Source: Rallus limicola
Taxonomy: Eukaryota > Chordata > Aves > Gruiformes > Rallidae
Direction of reading: 5' to 3'
Assembly (NCBI GenBank): GCA_022605955.1
Contig: JAKCOZ010000009.1
Coordinates: forward strand, 1,178,001-1,242,000
DNA: 64,000 bases
Below, piece by piece: positions 36,124-49,889 of the stretch (within the stretch, counting starts at the first letter, position 1; each line of letters begins with the position of its first letter). The position numbers were made by a program, and so were the translations under genes. The notes under the pieces are model-generated. The model was given only the letters and a program-made list of their open reading frames with translations. It searched no databases and was not told the DNA's origin.

Positions 36124-39100
36124 AGCTTCTGCCTTAACTGCAGAAAGTGATGGAGGAACAACAACAGAGGAATGGAACGGAGATGTTCTTGTAGGTGTGA
36201 ATTGTGGAGAGGTCATACACCTGCTTTGCTGGGCTCAGTTCACTAAACACACACAGGCTGAAGGGATTTTTCCGATGATTTTGGGTCATTAGAAGAAATT
36301 GAATTTAACTTCTCACTCACTGTGCATAGGAGGTGTTGAAGATGGCTCCTGTCCCTTTTTTAAGTATTTTACAGAAAGCCCTACATGAGTAATCAAAGTA
36401 CAGCCTAGCTCTGTCTAAGTCTCTTATGCTAGCATCTCCTAAACATCAGAGTAAAGATTCAGCTCTTGTTTACAGAAGAATATACAGGAGTTCTTGTTCT
36501 TCCTCCATGTGCAGAATGAATATAGAATCTGAGCATCCTGTATCCATATATTAACTGGTGAAACCAAAACTTGCACCTGGAGCCTTGAGGAAGGAGATCT
36601 TATTTTTCATGTTAATGGCTGCTTACAGGCAGAACATACTCTGACACCCCACTTCTGCTGTTACAGGTATCGCTGATGAAAGGGGGACTTATTAAGAATA
36701 GCAGGCTTCTAATGCAGACTCTCTTCCTGGTTTATCTGCTTATGGCACCAAAAAAGGAGGGGAGGGGAAGAAGATGAAGGAAAGGCTGCTTCGGGGTGAC
36801 ACGGTTTGGCTATGTTGATATGGGTCTCTAAGTCTTTAAAACACTTCATAGAATTTTAATTAGCAACAGAAAAAAAAAAGAAAAAGATGAGTTTTGCTTT
36901 TCTTTACAGTATTAAAAGACTTTTAATTGGTGGAAAGTCACTGGGATCCGGAAAAATAACAGAGTAGCACTGGTAACAGCTTGCTTTTTCTCTGGCACTT
37001 CCAGGGTTTAAATGCAATAACTGTGTGAGTCATCAGAAACCTATAATATGGCTTTCTTAGCTGTGGTTATGAGATATTGGATATTGGATATTGGATATTG
37101 GATGGGGCCTGGGAATTGGAAAGAAGGAATTTTACTCATTGTTTAAATTGGATGAAATAAACCTATTGGATAGCATTTGCAGAGTGATGGTTCTATTAAA
37201 AAACACCTACCCAAACCCAACCAACCAAACAAAAAAGCTATGCCAAAACTAATATTTTTAGAGTGTCAGCTCAAATATTTTGGGCATTTTAAAATATTTT
37301 GCAGTGTTGCTAAAGATGAAAAAACTCCACTTGTATTGTGATTTGTAGTGGAGTGTCCTTGTATTGTAGCTTAATTTAGCTGAGTTGCAGTCAGTGACAA
37401 GCAAACTTCCTTGTTCAAGGGTGGAAGAGAACTCACAGGGAGGGTTTTTTTAATTTGTTTTCATTACTGATTGTGTCCATCTGTATTTGAACAGTTAATA
37501 AAAGAAAGTTCATAAAGTCTTCCTTTGGCTTTGAGAGAGAGTCTGTTCTTTGATTCCTGCCTTCAGTGGACCCATACCCACTACAGAGGTTTGAGAGACC
37601 AAGGGTTTCAAAAAATCATTTTCACATCAGAGTACAAATGCAGAGATTTTACAGACACAGAGTACTGGTAATGTCATGTTTTATAGCACCATGAAAGGGC
37701 CAACATGACTCCTTCCCTATTACAAAAGTATTTCCTGGGGAGAAGACCCTCAGATTCTTTTCCAGGCTGTGGTACCTTCTTTTGCATACAAGCTCAGCTC
37801 AAACTAACATTTATGTTGTTAGTAGAACAGTCCTTGTGGAAAGAGAAAGATTCAGTGCAAACATTAGTGGGTGGATGAAACAAGGAAGATACTTCAAGCT
37901 ATCTTAGGCTCAGATGAAGGGAAAAACGTTTAGAAAGTGAAAGATAAAGCACAGAGATCGTGAGAAGCTCAGAAAAGTCTGACTGAAAGTTGCTACTGTA
38001 GCTCAACCCCATTAAAGTTGTTGAACAGGACAGTCCATGTACCCCATTTCATTAGTCTCTGGTCTCATGTTTCTTCTCAAGCAGACACCAAGGACAAGTA
38101 GTGTGAGCAAGGCTCAGGGGAAGCTGCCTAAGGAAAGGGAAGCTGCCACAAGAAAGCATTCTCTTGGAGGTCACAGTGTCTCTCAGCATCCACCAAAGCC
38201 CAGCTTAATTTTTGAGTAAGTGCCATGCAAGACACACACTAGCAGCAAGACTAAGAAAACGCTTTCAGTGGGAAGGTATGTCTGAATCCTGATGTGGCTT
38301 TCTAGCCGTTCCTTTCTCTTTGATCTAGGCAACACATCTGTCCCATGGCATTTGTCTCAGGGTAGGTTCAGGTGCTAGAGAAGGCATAAGGAGAAGAGAA
38401 GAAGGGCTCAGTAGAATCTTTCCAAGGAAAAGGTAGGGGTCCTACTGACCCCGCCAAAAACACTGGGGTCAACAAAGGTGACTGACAGGGAGGGACCTGA
38501 AATGCTCAGTGAAAATGCACTCACACAGAAGAAACTTGAAGAGTTAATGGAGAACTGCCTGAGCTCATCACCCAGAGGTGTTTTGCCAGGGCAATCATGG
38601 TCATTGTCACTGCTGTAAGGTACTGTTTCTGAGGATACATGTGAGACATCAGAATAGGAGGGGCTGAGAAGACACTGCCTATGGAAAGTGAAGACTATTG
38701 TTTCCAGAGTTCCCTTTTGATCAGTGCTTCCAACTGGGCAATTGAGTGCTACACATCTTCAAGCACTCTATAAAATAACAGACATGGGATTCATGCAGAG
38801 AGTGAGAGGGGCAGAACAGCCAAGGGTGAACTGTAGAGAAGAGCTGAAGGCTGCTACTAGTTTGCACTCCCAAGCACTGCTTCACCTGAGCCTCTGGGTT
38901 CCACATATTACTAGCCTCTCCCTAGGGTTAGGATTCTCAAAAGAAAGCATCAGCAAGATGTAACTAAGAGAGAATCTCAGAAAAGATTCCCCAAGTAGAG
39001 AAAGAGAGAGATAATAATATTAATATTATTGTTACAATGAAATACAAGTGTCAGGGTTGTGCTGTAGCTCAGGGTAAAGGCTAAGAACAAAAATCATGCT

Positions 39101-42100
39101 TACATATTCAAGGGATTCTGGAAAGTCTCTGCCAGGGGGATCTGTACTCTACAGAAGGAACTTCTTCCATGGGGAGTTCTTTAATCTGGGAACTGACTGG
39201 GGTTCTTGGCTGAGCCTTAGGTCCAAACTAGGGTTAGGGTTACTGTTAGAGGAAAGGAAAAGCTTAGAGCTTCAGTTGGGATGAGTCTGGAAACAGAATG
39301 CCACTGTAGAAAGGGTAGTTCCCTGAGGGACAATTCACCTTGGAAACTCCTGGGCATTTACAGCAAAAGGCATTTTGAAGGATTAAGGTGAGGGCTGCTC
39401 TTACAGAGAGGACAAGAGAAAGCCCAAGAATGCTAACAGTGCGAGCTGCAGGAAGAATCAATCCTGCAGAATTTCTTTCTATGGTCAATGACTTCCCCAA
39501 GAGAAGTTTTCTCTTCTGGGCAGTGACCTGGGTGCCTTGTTTAAGGCTCAGCTGAATTCAGACAGGGTGAAGAGAAAGGCAAAACCCTGTACTCCAGTAG
39601 CAGTGGCTCTGTGGCAGTGAAGCTGTCGAGATTCCTTCCATTGCTTCTTCCAAGGTATGTAATAATAACAAAATTGTATATGACAAGCTATTTCTTACCA
39701 GATTCCCTTTTCTGATTCAAAGTGTCCAAAAAGAGCTAAGACCATAAGACGCTTCTGAAATAACCTGTGTGTCCCTTTGCCATATTTAAAGTTACAACCC
39801 ATGTAAAATCTGAGGCACAAGGAAGAACCAGTGCTCCTGACAGTTCAACAGATTTCATTCTTCACCAGGGATCTGCTGCTTACTACAGGATAGAAGAATT
39901 AACACAGTGATGAGAAAGACAGGTTGTAGTTCTGCACTCTTAATGCATTCCTCCAGAAGTGCATCTGCTACCCATCACAGGCAGTTTCATTATTTTGAAG
40001 TAATAAATTCAATTAATCTTAAAGAATGCACAAAAAGTTTAAGTAGGACTTTAAGATATGAAATATATACAGTAGATAGAAAAATTAAGCATCTAAGTGC
40101 CTCTCACCATCTGCCAGGAAGCTTTCCTCTATCTTTTGTGCCCACTGGGTATCAATACCTGTGCTGCCCTGACTGTGAAAAGAGGGAAAACTTACTCCCT
40201 CTGCAAAGAAAGAAGCTTGAGAGTGACTGCAGCTTTGATGGATCAATTAATCATAGTCTGTCTAAATTTTTCGAGTTTCTTTCTTAACAAGAACACTTTC
40301 TCCCTTTCCAATAAATGATACATTTGAGATATTCCTCTGCTAAGAACTACTCTTCTACATAAGTGATAAAATATCACTTTTTTGGGTTGTTATTTATTTT
40401 TACTTGTAATGCATCCAGTAGACTGGTGCCTACAATGAAACAGAGCCATAAATACAGCTTCCTGCACTAATACTTGGATAATAAAAACGAGTCTTACTCT
40501 TAATGTATAATGAATAAGGGATGTAGACTTACAGAGAGATTGCCTGACTTGTTTCAGGACATGTAACCAGTAAAGGCTGTGGTGGGAAACTAGCTGGTGA
40601 ACCCTAAGTCAGTAGCTGATTCATTATGCTACACTGCTACTTTCCATAAAGATAATTACTTACTTTCTCACCCCAGCCCCCAAAGAAAGATCAATGACAA
40701 GAGTTCATTAGTGGACGTCAAATTATTAACAAGTAAGGAACAATTAGAAAGTCCAGGTCATTTTTTATCCCTCTCTGTTTTATTCAGAAGTGAGAGAACT
40801 GTCATTAGACAGTTGAGGAAAAAAACACCTTTTGATCAAGCAATCCTAAATCAAGAGTCCTTGTGGTATCAGCAGATTCCCAAACAGCCTATGCAAAGCT
40901 TTAAATCATTTTTTTTCCCTACTCTGAATCCAGGACACGTGAACTATCTGAATTTTCACTGCTCTTTTTTTTAGAGTTTATTTTTCTCCAGAGTCTGAGG
41001 CAACTTGCAGTGAATATTTCTTTCTAAATATTTTGGGATAAGTATTTTGGATTGGAACCCTACCCTACTTCTTTGTCATGAGTGACCACTGAATGTCAGA
41101 AGGAGAGGTTGATAAAAGTGTTGCAAATTGGGTTGAGTTACAGAATAGTGCTCCAACTTTTTCCATTATATCAGCACTGGCATATTAAAAAATGAGCTTC
41201 CCAAGGGAAGCTAGTCTGCATGATAGCAAGTCATGATGGATTACAGTAACAACTGATGTTTCTTTGTCCCATTAACTGTTCATTATTATTTTAATTAAAA
41301 CTAAATTAAAATAAAAATTCACATTCCAGTACAATTTTAAATCCAGCAAATTACTTTTTCTCTTTAGTGCTGTTGAAAACTGTTTGTGTTAATTATTTAG
41401 TTCCAAAATACATTGCACAAAACCAAACCCAAAGAAACAATTAAAAAGTGAATTAGCATAACAAAGGGTATCCACATTTGCCATGGAAAAATAAAAGTTT
41501 TTTCTTCTCTCTTCATGACTGATCTACCAGTGTTATGTTACATTGGTACTACTTAGTGTACATTTTTACTGATTTAAAGAATACTTACAGTCATTTCAGA
41601 AACAGTTCTATGGAAAACCAAAATCTGTCCCCTTGAATTTTGCCCATGTGTTTCTTACTCACCTGAGACTAGAACTTCTGATATACTTCTTACAAGGTTA
41701 ATAATGACTTATTAACCATTATACAAATACAATGAAATGATCAGAGTCAATGTTTTTGGAGCAGGCTCTTAATGCCATTTTAGTTTTAATTTCCAGCTTG
41801 AAGAGTTATGATATTATTATGAGGTTTATTATGTCTTTGACATAATAAATAGCTTGAAAGCAATTACAGAACCCCATCTAGAGCTGAGGATTTCCTTTTG
41901 CTATGTGTAATTATTTCAGAAGATTCTACTAATGCAACTAAGAACAACATTGGAGTTTAGTTACTAATGTTTCTTGAATACCATGTGTAAATCAGTTAAG
42001 CAAGTATTAGCATGTCTTAGGAGGGTCATAATGAAAACTCATTTTAATTCAGTTTCTCTCTACAATTTCACTGACTTGGGAACACCTCTTCCTTTCTGTC

Positions 42101-42113
42101 CACAGCAGACAGA
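36124..42113. other. Long unique stretch without recognised repeats or genes
   Basis: About 6 kb, the longest repeat-poor interval together with 42.4-48.5 kb. It includes the (ATATTGG)4 minisatellite at 37074-37101 and, at 37.9-39.7 kb, a stretch with fewer A/T runs than its surroundings. TAGGGTTAGGGTTA at 39229-39242 is only two telomere-like units. A/T-rich sequence returns after 39.7 kb. No frame resembles a known protein. Confidence 0.5.
37074..37101. repeat. (ATATTGG)4 minisatellite
   Basis: Four exact 7-bp units in tandem. Confidence 0.9.
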
Positions 42114-42393
42114 ACCTTCTCAGTATCTGTGGGGACAGGACAAGGGGTGATGGCCTCAAGTTGGAGCACAGGGAGTTCCACACCAACATGGGGAAGAACT
42201 TTTCCCGAGTGAGGGTGAGGGAGCCCTGGGACAGGCTGCCCAGGGGGTGTGGAGTCTCCTTCTCTGGAGAGATTTCAGCCCTGTCTGGACGCCTCCCTGT
42301 GTGCCCTGTCCCAGGGACCCTGCTTTGGCAGGGGGTTGGACCCCATGAACTCTGGAGGTCCCTTCCAACCCCTGCAACCCTGTGACTCTGTGA
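42114..42393 (+). mobile_element. CR1 LINE 3' end, young family A
   Basis: A 280-bp tail starting in ccttctcagtatctgtgggg and ending ctgtgactctgtgata. Same family as 7005-7490, 5' truncated at 42114. It carries cccaggg where the copies at 7005 and 52870 carry cctaggg. Confidence 0.95.
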
Positions 42394-43106
42394 TACAGTT
42401 TCACCCCTTTACACAGAAACCACCAGAGGGTCAAATTCTCAGGGCGACCTCAGCTCTCTGATTAATAACTGGTATCTGCAAGTTTTGCCCATTTTGCTTT
42501 GGACTGTGATGTCCTGCAGATCTATGTATGTTTGTATCAGCGAGCTTGGGTAGCTAGATAAATATTGTCTTCTGTGTGACAATGTGCCAGCTGTAGATCA
42601 GGTTACACTGCTATTCCTGTCTACAACTATAACCTCTGATCTAGGCCTTTCTTACTGTGCAGAGTCGAAACCTGGATATCAGAGAGAACCAAAAGCTCTG
42701 GTAGATGAATGGCAATAAGCACCTTTAGGTAGATTTTGGGAGATATGCTGGCTAGGAAACCAGTTTAATAGTCTATTGTTTTACACTAAGCTCCTTGTTA
42801 TCGCAGCCGATGACTTGTTTGTTACTGATTTTTGGATGAGTTCATTGTTTTCATAACTAGGATATTAGAATGTAGCGTGGAAGTGTGTCCCTTGTAGGGG
42901 ACTGTGCTGCTATCTGAAACAGTGATTGAAGAGCCTTTAAAAGAAGCTCTGATTTCTCTCTGCCATACAGACATAAGAGTGTCCTGAATGTGCCCTAAGT
43001 TAAATATACTGCTCTGATCACATCGGGTAGAGGAGTATGTTTTGTGAGATATGCTACAGGGAAAATACAAATTCAATACCATTCAGCTTTTGTTCCTTAC
43101 CCAGAG

Positions 43107-43186
43107 TTCCTAATATCTCTCTTTTTCCCATGCAATAAAGTTCCTATTCCTAATATCTCTCTCTTTCACATGCAATAAACTTTCTA
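43107..43186. repeat. 40-bp tandem duplication (two copies)
   Basis: ttcctaatatctctct begins at 43107 and again at 43147. Both units continue to a shared atgcaataaa, and a few mismatches separate them (tttttccca against ctctttcaca). Confidence 0.9.
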
Positions 43187-44588
43187 AGGCATGAGATCCT
43201 GGAAACTCTTTTGTGTACTCCCCTTAACTTCATGACAAGGACTTAAAAAAAGTAAGAATTGAAAGTGTTTAAGCAGGTGTTTTAAAGTGGTCTGTGAAAC
43301 ACCAGCCCTTTAAGACATCTTTTCATACTTTAGAGGACTGCACTCTGTCTGATAATTTATTCAAGCAATTGCTACCATGTACTTTCAGAATTTAAATTCA
43401 TGCTAATTAGATTATTGCAATGGAAAGTTTTTTTGCTCTGCTTCTAAAACTTTAGCATGCAAAAAGTAATTGGAGGGGGGAGATAAAAGGCTCTGTCACA
43501 CTTGTGGTTGCGGAATTGATCTGTTTCCTTCTGCTAAAAAATATAATAAAAATCCATCAAAACGTCAAATAAAGCCCAACCACACTATTTTGAAGCATTT
43601 TTTAAAAGCACTGGGCTGATGCTGGTCAATGTTTTTCTAATGAAGCATCAGAAACCGACCTCTGCCTTCCAAGTAGGTAGAGCAAGGGCTTGCCTAGGGT
43701 AGCAAGACGTTCATTGAATTTCTGTTTGTAGGGATGGCTGAGGCCTCTTGCAGGTTTTTCAGTCCAACTGTGGCTCTGTCTGCTTCTGACCATGGAGAAA
43801 TGCATTACCTTTCTAATGCAACAGCGTGTTGCAGCAGAAGTGTCGTTCGAAAATTTATAGTCAGTTTGAGCCTAAGCCTGAATATTGTGTAGTCTTAAGG
43901 GCAACTGTTACCCAGCCCAACATGAGATACGGGTGTGAGAGGTTCAAATGTTCTGATAAAGCCATGCTACACCAAATTATGTTAGCTGCTGGTACACACA
44001 GTCTGCCCCGTGGTTGAATCAACACAGCTGGGTGGCAGAAGAGTTAGAGCCATCTAGCAGATGGCATTTAGAAACAAGATGTCCTTTTTTATCAGATAAC
44101 AGTAGCTGTATGCCTATACTTTAGCAAGTTTTAAAAAAAGATAAAGTGATAGGATGTGCCTTTTAGATCACCCGACTAAAAAGAAAGCACATAAATATGG
44201 AAGAAGCAGTATTTTTCTGCTTAAAATATTAATATACCTTTCATAGTGAACATCCACATTTTCATACAGATGTATAACTAAAAATGCATAGATCTATAGC
44301 TGGCGTGTGTGCATTCAGATACCAACACAGGGGGGTTCTAGAGGATGGGTTTTTCTCCATTTTATTCAAATTACATCAAAATTATTCAGTTGCAAAATTA
44401 CAGCTAGAGTGAAGATGCTGTCCTACCATGTAATTCACTTTCTATTCCATGGAAGCCTTTTAATTGTTATTTCCTCATAATATACTAGTCATATCCCAAA
44501 TCTGTTACATCACAAAGAATTGCAGGGCCCGCTGGAGAAGATAACTCATCAACAGCCAGAGGTGATCAATGGGATGTTTAAATGTTTC

Positions 44589-44602
44589 TTTTTTTTTTTT
44601 TT
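44589..44602. repeat. T14 homopolymer
   Basis: Uninterrupted T run inside an AT-rich stretch. Confidence 0.8.
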
Positions 44603-47600
44603 GTTGGCAAGATTATATTATTGTAGAAATTATGGTAAAGCTGATAGTTTCAGAAACCAAGCTGAGTTGGTCTGTGTTATAAATATAGAAATCTGTCACA
44701 TCAGACAAGGTTTGTGCGGGGCGTTAGAGGCTGCTGAGGCCAGCAGTTAACTGATGGATACAAGGCCACTGGGGCCCCAGTCCTGCTGAGCACATGCTCC
44801 CAGTAGGCTCACACATACACACAGGGTATGTATGTGTACATGCCCAGGCTCAGAGATCATTCTGGCAGGAAATGGTGCCTTTACCAGCATTCAGATGAAA
44901 ACACAGCGCTTGGAGGAACGTCGAGGCACAGAACGCCCCAGCCGGGGCCTATCCTTGAGCGGATCAGAATTCTGAGCTGCTAGTGAAAATATTACATGTG
45001 TCTGTGTGATGTGCTTTTATGCTTACCAGAGGTGCCTCCAACAGCTTATCCAAGTTTCCCTGCTCTCACTGGGTCTGCCACCTCTGAAGTCATCACCATA
45101 CTCCAGTTGCTGTCTCTGACTTTTGTGCTTGGCTGGTTCAGCTCAAGGTGTGCCAGCACCCACACCTTCTCACGCTTATGTGCAAAGAGTGCACCCACAG
45201 AGATGGCAGAGACAGGATTAAGTGAGAATATGGGACAGACTGCAGGGACCAAGGTGCAGGGCTTAGTAGGACAAGCATACCAGTTCCTCTGATCCTTGCT
45301 GCTCTTGCATCTACAGAGATATTAGTCTTCAATCTCAGGGCCTACTTATGAGCCCTTCACCTAAGAAATACTGATCTTTGGTTTTTACTTTGAGAGCCTT
45401 TCAAAGCAATTCCTGCCGTCTTCAGTTAGCAAAGAGCAGCTGTTGCCTTCAAATAGTGTGTAAAATGTCTTGACTTGGTTGTGGGCAAAATTGCAGTCCA
45501 GGTCAGAAGAGAATTTCAAGAGAACTCCAACACCTCAGATGGGAGGATAAAACCATGTTTTGTCACTGAGCTAAAGCTCAAGATGAAACATTGGCAATGA
45601 AGTTAAATTTGCTTTATACATCGTAGGACTAATCCCTGTCATCTATAAATACAGGGACTTTTAAATTGATAGAAATTAAGGGAGAATAATGGAGTGTCTA
45701 AAATGTGTGTGGGGGAAAAAAAGTATATTTTCTTTAAAAACTTACAGTGATGAAAAAATACAAGAATCCTCTTCACAAAAATAACTTGAAAAAAATAATG
45801 TATGGAAGACAATAACCTTTTTTTTTACAGTCAGGTTGCAAGCACACTAATTTAATTTTTGTGAATAATAGAAATAGTTAACTTAGACAAGAGCATTTAT
45901 AAAACTCCAAAGAACTATTTTTGTCTCAAGTTAGAACTCTATTAGCTTTCCATGATAAATTAGCACAGGAGATTATTTTTAAATGGATCTCTAATTAGAC
46001 TTCGTTAATGGCAATGTTATCTCTTGCAAATTCCTTTCCTTCATTAAGGAGATGTTTCCTACTTTTCATATAAAATATTCAAATTAATTATTTTAACATG
46101 AATACAACTTTAAAATAATATAGCCTGAAGATGGATGATACATTCAGAGACAGAATAAGAATAGGGATTGCACTTTCATTAACAGATGACCCGAATGGTT
46201 GTTTTGTCTGTAGTGATAGCTTCTTTATCTCATTTAGTATCAAGCAAATAGTGCTAGGTGTGACTCAGTTCTGTGTGGTGTGATAAGGACAGAGGCCATG
46301 GTGTGTCCTCCATGGAAGAGGCTTGGCCAAGCATCTTTCTTTGAAGCTTCTGTTAAGCCATTGTCAGACCTTTATTTTTGTCTAATTTGGACAAAGGATT
46401 AAAAATGTAATGGTAAGTCTGGTGATGAGCAGCAAGTCAGGTACCCAGGCTGCCTCCTTGGGACTTGTTTCCTTCATTAAAAGGACACAAAATTCAGATC
46501 AGTTTAATCTGTAGCAAATTTTGTCACAAACTCTGTGACAGTGTTATGAGCTCATCCAGGGCAATGAGATCCCACTTTTGCTGCCAGATGGATGCTTTCT
46601 CCTTCTGCTCTGTGAAGCAGGGCAGAAACCTGTGGAGGTCTGCAATACCTCCCCCCTTTTCCTCTTTAAGTGATGACACTGAAGAGCAATGAGCAACTGC
46701 ATGTTCGTGAAGAAAGCAAAGAGCTGACATTTGTTGGTTTATTTATCTATCAATTTATTTGTTTATTTAATAGAAACATAGCGGAAAGGGAAAAAAAAGA
46801 CAAAAAAAAGAGATATAAATGTGCTATGTTTCCTGGTAATATTTCCCAAGGAGTTTTGAGTAAAATATGCTTCCCTCAAAAAGGCATATTTCTTCAATCT
46901 CTTTTTCAGTGTGCAAAAGGACAGAAGATTTTGTATAATCTACCAAAACAAGTTGTGTAAAATGCTATTATTATGTGAAGTAATAGATGGAAAGACAGAA
47001 GGATTCAATACTAGAGTACATAATGCGCATGAATATTCTGTATATTGCTAACCCTCTGAATAGTCTTGTTTGTATAGAAGGATATTCCTTGTCTTCTGAC
47101 ATGAAAAAGCCATTCAACTGTCAATTTTGGCAGAGACATTTAAAAAAAATAAATGTTATAGATGAAAGATTAAGATCTCATTTTATTTTAGCTTCAGTCA
47201 TTTTTAGTTTCTTAATGTTATCAGTTTTGTTTTGTCCTATTGAATTTGTTTTCTGACTGATTATTTATTTTGATAAGCTAAAGTAAATTCCATTTTCCAT
47301 TTGTGTTCCTACGACCTCTTTCTCAAGTTGTTCTGTCCAATCCTGAACTGAAATATGCTGATGTTCAGTACCAGTGCTTTAGAAAAAGAAAAAAAACAAA
47401 ACCCCAAACTTGTAACAGGAAAAGTAAATTCCAGGCATAACTAGAATTTATTGTATTTAGTCAGGGCTAGCACGTTTGTTCTGTTGCAAATATGGTTCTT
47501 TCTCTCAATTACCTGATTTTGAGAATCTGAACTGTTTTGTTCCCTGTAGCCCCAGTTCATGCAGACTCTTGGGAAATGGTGATGGAGCAATGACAGCAAA

Positions 47601-48549
47601 GATCAATGGAAGGGAAACTGAAAGTATCCATCCTTAAACAGATCACCATCTAGAGAAAAGCTGTCCTTCATTGCTCCACAGGCCTCAGATGTTGTTTTTA
47701 GAATATCCACTTTATCCTGCTTCATCCATCACCACTTTATAGTTCTTCTTTCACTTGGATTTATCACCGAACGGACACGATTTACTTACAGGCAGTGCTG
47801 GTGTCTCCCAACCTGGGACATGCAGCCTATGTTTAAGTGAAGTCTTTAGTTTATTAACCTCAAAGTGTTAATTTGTACAACCTTCACAACTTACAGGGCT
47901 CTGATCCAGGCAACTTTTTGAGCTAGAGTTACAGTATAAATGGCATTCAGATGTATTGTATTAGGTTTTGTAGTGTCTTGTGTGAGACAACACTTACTAA
48001 CTGGTAAAGTTCTAGAAACTGCCTACTAGGGAACAAGTCACATTCCTAGTTTGTTGAAGTTGTATAGAACAGGGGACAGATCTTCATGCTACCAGAATGA
48101 TCATGTACGAATAGCACCACCTTTATTTGCAGTGAAAAGTTAGTAAGCTTCTCTCTTTGTTTAGTTACTCAGGGGCTGGTACATATGGCATTTCATTTTC
48201 AAATGCAGGATTTATTCAGATGACTTTTAAGAAATTAGTTTGCTGTGGTTTGTTTACAAAATGGAATGAATAACAAACTGAGAGGAAGGCATGGAAGAAA
48301 AATGCTCTTTAGAGAGTAAGCATTGAGCTACTGGCATCAGAGAGAGATTTAGACACTAGCTTTCTTGAACAGATTTTTAAGATGAGCCAAGAAACAGCAT
48401 TTCACATTTTTGGCTGAACAAGGGGAACAAACAGTACACATCAGCACAAAATTAAGCCTTAAACCACAGGATAAATAATTCCCTATGCTGGCTCAGTCTC
48501 CTGTTTCAGATGAGATAGAAAAAAAATAAAGGAATTGAATCCTGTTGTG

Positions 48550-49880
48550 CTGTCTGACTAATAACTCCTGATTTTATTACTTGCTCTAAGGTGATCATAA
48601 AAAAGGCCACTTTGGATCAAATCTCCTGGATTTCACCTTCCACAGTGATCAAAACCAAGGCCTGAGGAAGCTACAAGATTATGAGCACTAAGTGGTGTCC
48701 CACTGAAAGGCCCTCAGATTCCTGAGCCAGAAGAGGACCTTGCAAAGTGACGTGGAAGGAGAACACAGGCTCCTTTAAGGTCACCAGGGTGATGAATTTA
48801 TCAGTGGAAAAAGGGATAATAAGAGAAGGAAGAATCCTTTTAATAATCAGCATGCCATGGACACAAACAGGAGACAAATGGCAAGGGAGGCAGAACCAAA
48901 GCTGGTCAGTCACACTGGGTGATGAGAGGCTGTGAGAATGTTTATCCCAGTGAGGTTACCTGACTGGAGATAGTGTCTTTTGGGAAACTGAGGGGGAAAA
49001 AGGGGGAAAACAGAAGCAAACTATACTGAGACATAGGCCCAAACAAAACAAGCATGGAGGTGATGACAACAAATAATCCTCATCAGTTACACAAAGGAGC
49101 TATCAAGAAACCAGAGGTGCCACTTGCAGGAAGATAAGCCTGGACTCAGGGCATCTGCAGGTGTGCTTGTGAACCCTGAGAGTGTGTGTGTGGGGTGTGT
49201 GTGCCTGAGACAGTGACCTCCTGTCTGTGCCAGCCCCAGCAGAGGGGTGACCAGGGCAGCCTGTGCTTGTGTGTGGCGGGTGCCCTGTGCTTGGGTGCTG
49301 CTGAGTGTGAAGTGTCTGGTCATGTTGGTGTTCCCCAAGTGTCTGTGTCCATAGGTCGAGGATACATTACTGATACTCAGCTTTATTGCTGGTCAAACCT
49401 CTGAATGGTCAAGCCTCAGCATGAGCAGAGACCCTGGGCCTGCCAGCATCAGGTTGGGCTCCAGTGGCCAGGCAGGAGAGCTGGGGCAGCCTCAGGAGCT
49501 GGCCATGCTCTTAACATTGCTAGCAGAGACCTTGTGTTCAACAGAATTGATTATATTTTCCTTTTCTGAATTTACCACTCCTTTTTCCTGTCCTCACACA
49601 CTTTTACCTGGCTGGGAGTTCTGTCTTCTCTATAGTGGTGAAACCACTGATTTGATTTGTACTGTAAAAGCAGAACACTTGATGTTTCACTTCATAACCC
49701 CCTTGTCTCTGTCTCAGGTGTCTTTCTCCACGCTGAAGTGCCAGTCTCGCCGCCCCTGCTCTGGCTCTGCATCCTGCCGGTGTCCTCTGAGTGCCCATGT
49801 CTGTGTGCATGGAGATGTGCTCACCATCATTACTGGTCAAACCTACAAATGAGCAAGTGGCAGCTCTGTACCCCAGCCTC
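48550..49880 (+). repeat. Unclassified probable interspersed repeat with a duplicated GC-rich module
   Basis: A block differing in composition from its AT-rich flanks. A purine-rich first half (48550-49100) leads into a G/T-rich tract at 49180-49205 and a GC-rich segment to about 49500. Two stretches end alike: gtctgtgtccat near 49340 followed by attgctggtcaaacctc (49384-49401), and gtctgtgtgcat near 49799 followed by attactggtcaaacctaca (about 49829). This suggests two partial copies of one module about 450 bp apart. It has the feel of an avian LTR or ERV-linked repeat, but I cannot name it and see no viral coding domain. The 143-codon frame at 49421-49852 has no family resemblance. Confidence 0.35.
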
Positions 49881-49889
49881 TCACTGCAC

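Larger units (their letters stand above)
42394..48549. other. Long unique stretch without recognised repeats or genes
   Basis: About 6.1 kb. It contains the 40-bp tandem duplication at 43107-43186, a T14 run at 44589-44602, a small CpG cluster at 44905-44962, and strongly A/T-rich sequence at 45.7-47.3 kb. No supported gene. Confidence 0.5.

Noticed and set aside
39229..39242. TAGGGTTAGGGTTA, telomere-like
   Set aside because: Only about two units; too short to call an interstitial telomeric repeat.
39534..39655. Acceptor-like gggcag and donor caag/gtatgt around a GC-balanced segment
   Set aside because: Closed by stops in all three frames, and the acceptor context is only moderate.
49421..49852. 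143-codon plus-strand frame
   Set aside because: It lies in repeat-like sequence and has no family resemblance, with other frames also open there.
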